Part shown: positions 46,928-47,162 of the stretch, piece after piece | How positions within the stretch are numbered: position 1 is the stretch's first letter | Layout of the letters: every line of letters begins with the position of its first letter | Assembly: GCA_031268215.1 (NCBI GenBank) | Contig: JAIRXP010000083.1 | Location: 1 to 47,162 of the forward strand | Origin: Bifidobacteriaceae bacterium | GTDB taxonomy: Bacteria; Actinomycetota; Actinomycetes; Actinomycetales; WQXJ01 | DNA length: 47,162 nt | Direction: 5' to 3' | Translations under genes and position numbers: made by a program | Notes under the pieces: model-generated | What the model was told of the DNA's origin: nothing | Seen by the model: only the letters and a program-made list of their open reading frames with translations | Databases searched by the model: none

Positions 46928-47122
46928 TTACAGGGAGTCGAGTCCCTTGGCCACGGTCCGGAGCAGATCAAGATGGCCGTCTTGAGCCACGGTGGCCGGG
47001 CCGGACCAATTGAGGTCAAGGGGGCATAACGATGTGGCATCCAACCGGACGCCAAGTGCCGAATCTGATAACTGCCCCGCGACTGAACTCAGCACCGCGG
47101 GGTCAGCGGTGATCTGTTCCAT
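46928..47122 (-). CDS. Short WXG100/EspC-like protein
   Basis: This is a 64-residue ORF. It starts MEQITADPAVLSSVAGQLSD, similar in style to the N-terminal helix of EspC/WXG-type ESX substrates. It has a central NWSGPATVAQD with the W-x-G turn at residues 40-42, and ends in a second helix (LLRTVAKGLDSL). WXG100 proteins are helix-turn-helix substrates of type VII secretion but are about 100 residues, so this one is short. GGGG lies three bases before the ATG, a poor ribosome site. The upstream neighbourhood is outside the window. The family call is tentative. Confidence 0.45.
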   Translation of the reverse strand: MEQITADPAVLSSVAGQLSDSALGVRLDATSLCPLDLNWSGPATVAQDGHLDLLRTVAKGLDSL

Positions 47123-47162
47123 AGCCCCAGATGTTACAGAAGCGGTCAGCGAAACCCGTACG

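Noticed and set aside
46428..46985. Plus-strand open frame of 185 codons with repeated VTGVAGFLS peptide
   Set aside because: The repetition comes from the CRISPR-like repeats and their spacing; the rest is not protein-like.

Overview
The window is a stretch of high-GC bacterial chromosome from an actinobacterium. The evidence is an Lsr2 nucleoid protein, an ilvBNC-leuB-ilvE-folC-ndk run with a valine-rich leader peptide, a eukaryote-like dimeric NADP isocitrate dehydrogenase, GTG starts, and an amtB-glnK-glnD operon. There are no tRNA or rRNA genes, insertion sequences or phage genes that I can see. Most of the window is housekeeping metabolism. The unusual part is the first 10 kb.

Positions 159-9754 hold six co-directional, tightly spaced genes that look like a dedicated lipid pathway. 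They encode a UbiA-family prenyltransferase, a CarS-like (CDP-archaeol synthase family) cytidylyltransferase, an 862-residue rifampin-phosphotransferase-like dikinase, a phosphatidylserine-synthase-type CDP-alcohol phosphotransferase, a phosphatidylserine decarboxylase fused in one chain to a second dikinase, and a large GNAT protein. UbiA, CarS, a serine phosphotransferase and a decarboxylase are, in order, the enzyme types of the archaeal route to archaetidylethanolamine. The two dikinases could supply phosphorylated intermediates. I regard this as the best candidate for an undescribed system. The substrates are inference.

Positions 9870-10604 hold a lone NrdH redoxin behind two NrdR-like boxes and a cobalamin riboswitch, without nrdI, nrdE or nrdF next to it. 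Next come a small membrane protein, purN, a DEAD-box RNA helicase, a ZMP/ZTP riboswitch with purH, malate dehydrogenase, isocitrate dehydrogenase, purU (minus strand), pheS-pheT, a hypothetical gene, and a secreted SpoIID/LytB protein with a C-terminal FG-GAP-like repeat region.

From 25.7 to 31 kb there are a quinone oxidoreductase, a sodium-dependent NSS amino-acid transporter with its tiny MetS-like partner, Lsr2, and an AspT-type antiporter. From 31.2 to 38.9 kb lies the branched-chain amino-acid operon with an attenuator (leader peptide and terminator), followed by folC and ndk. On the minus strand from 46.2 down to 38.9 kb are amtB, glnK, a GlnD without C-terminal ACT domains, and smc.

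The right edge carries a three-repeat CRISPR-like array without cas genes in view, and a short WXG-containing ORF. Regulation can be read directly in several places: a B12 riboswitch, a ZTP riboswitch, ilv attenuation, paired NrdR boxes, and a recurring CATTGTGGAC element in three promoter regions.
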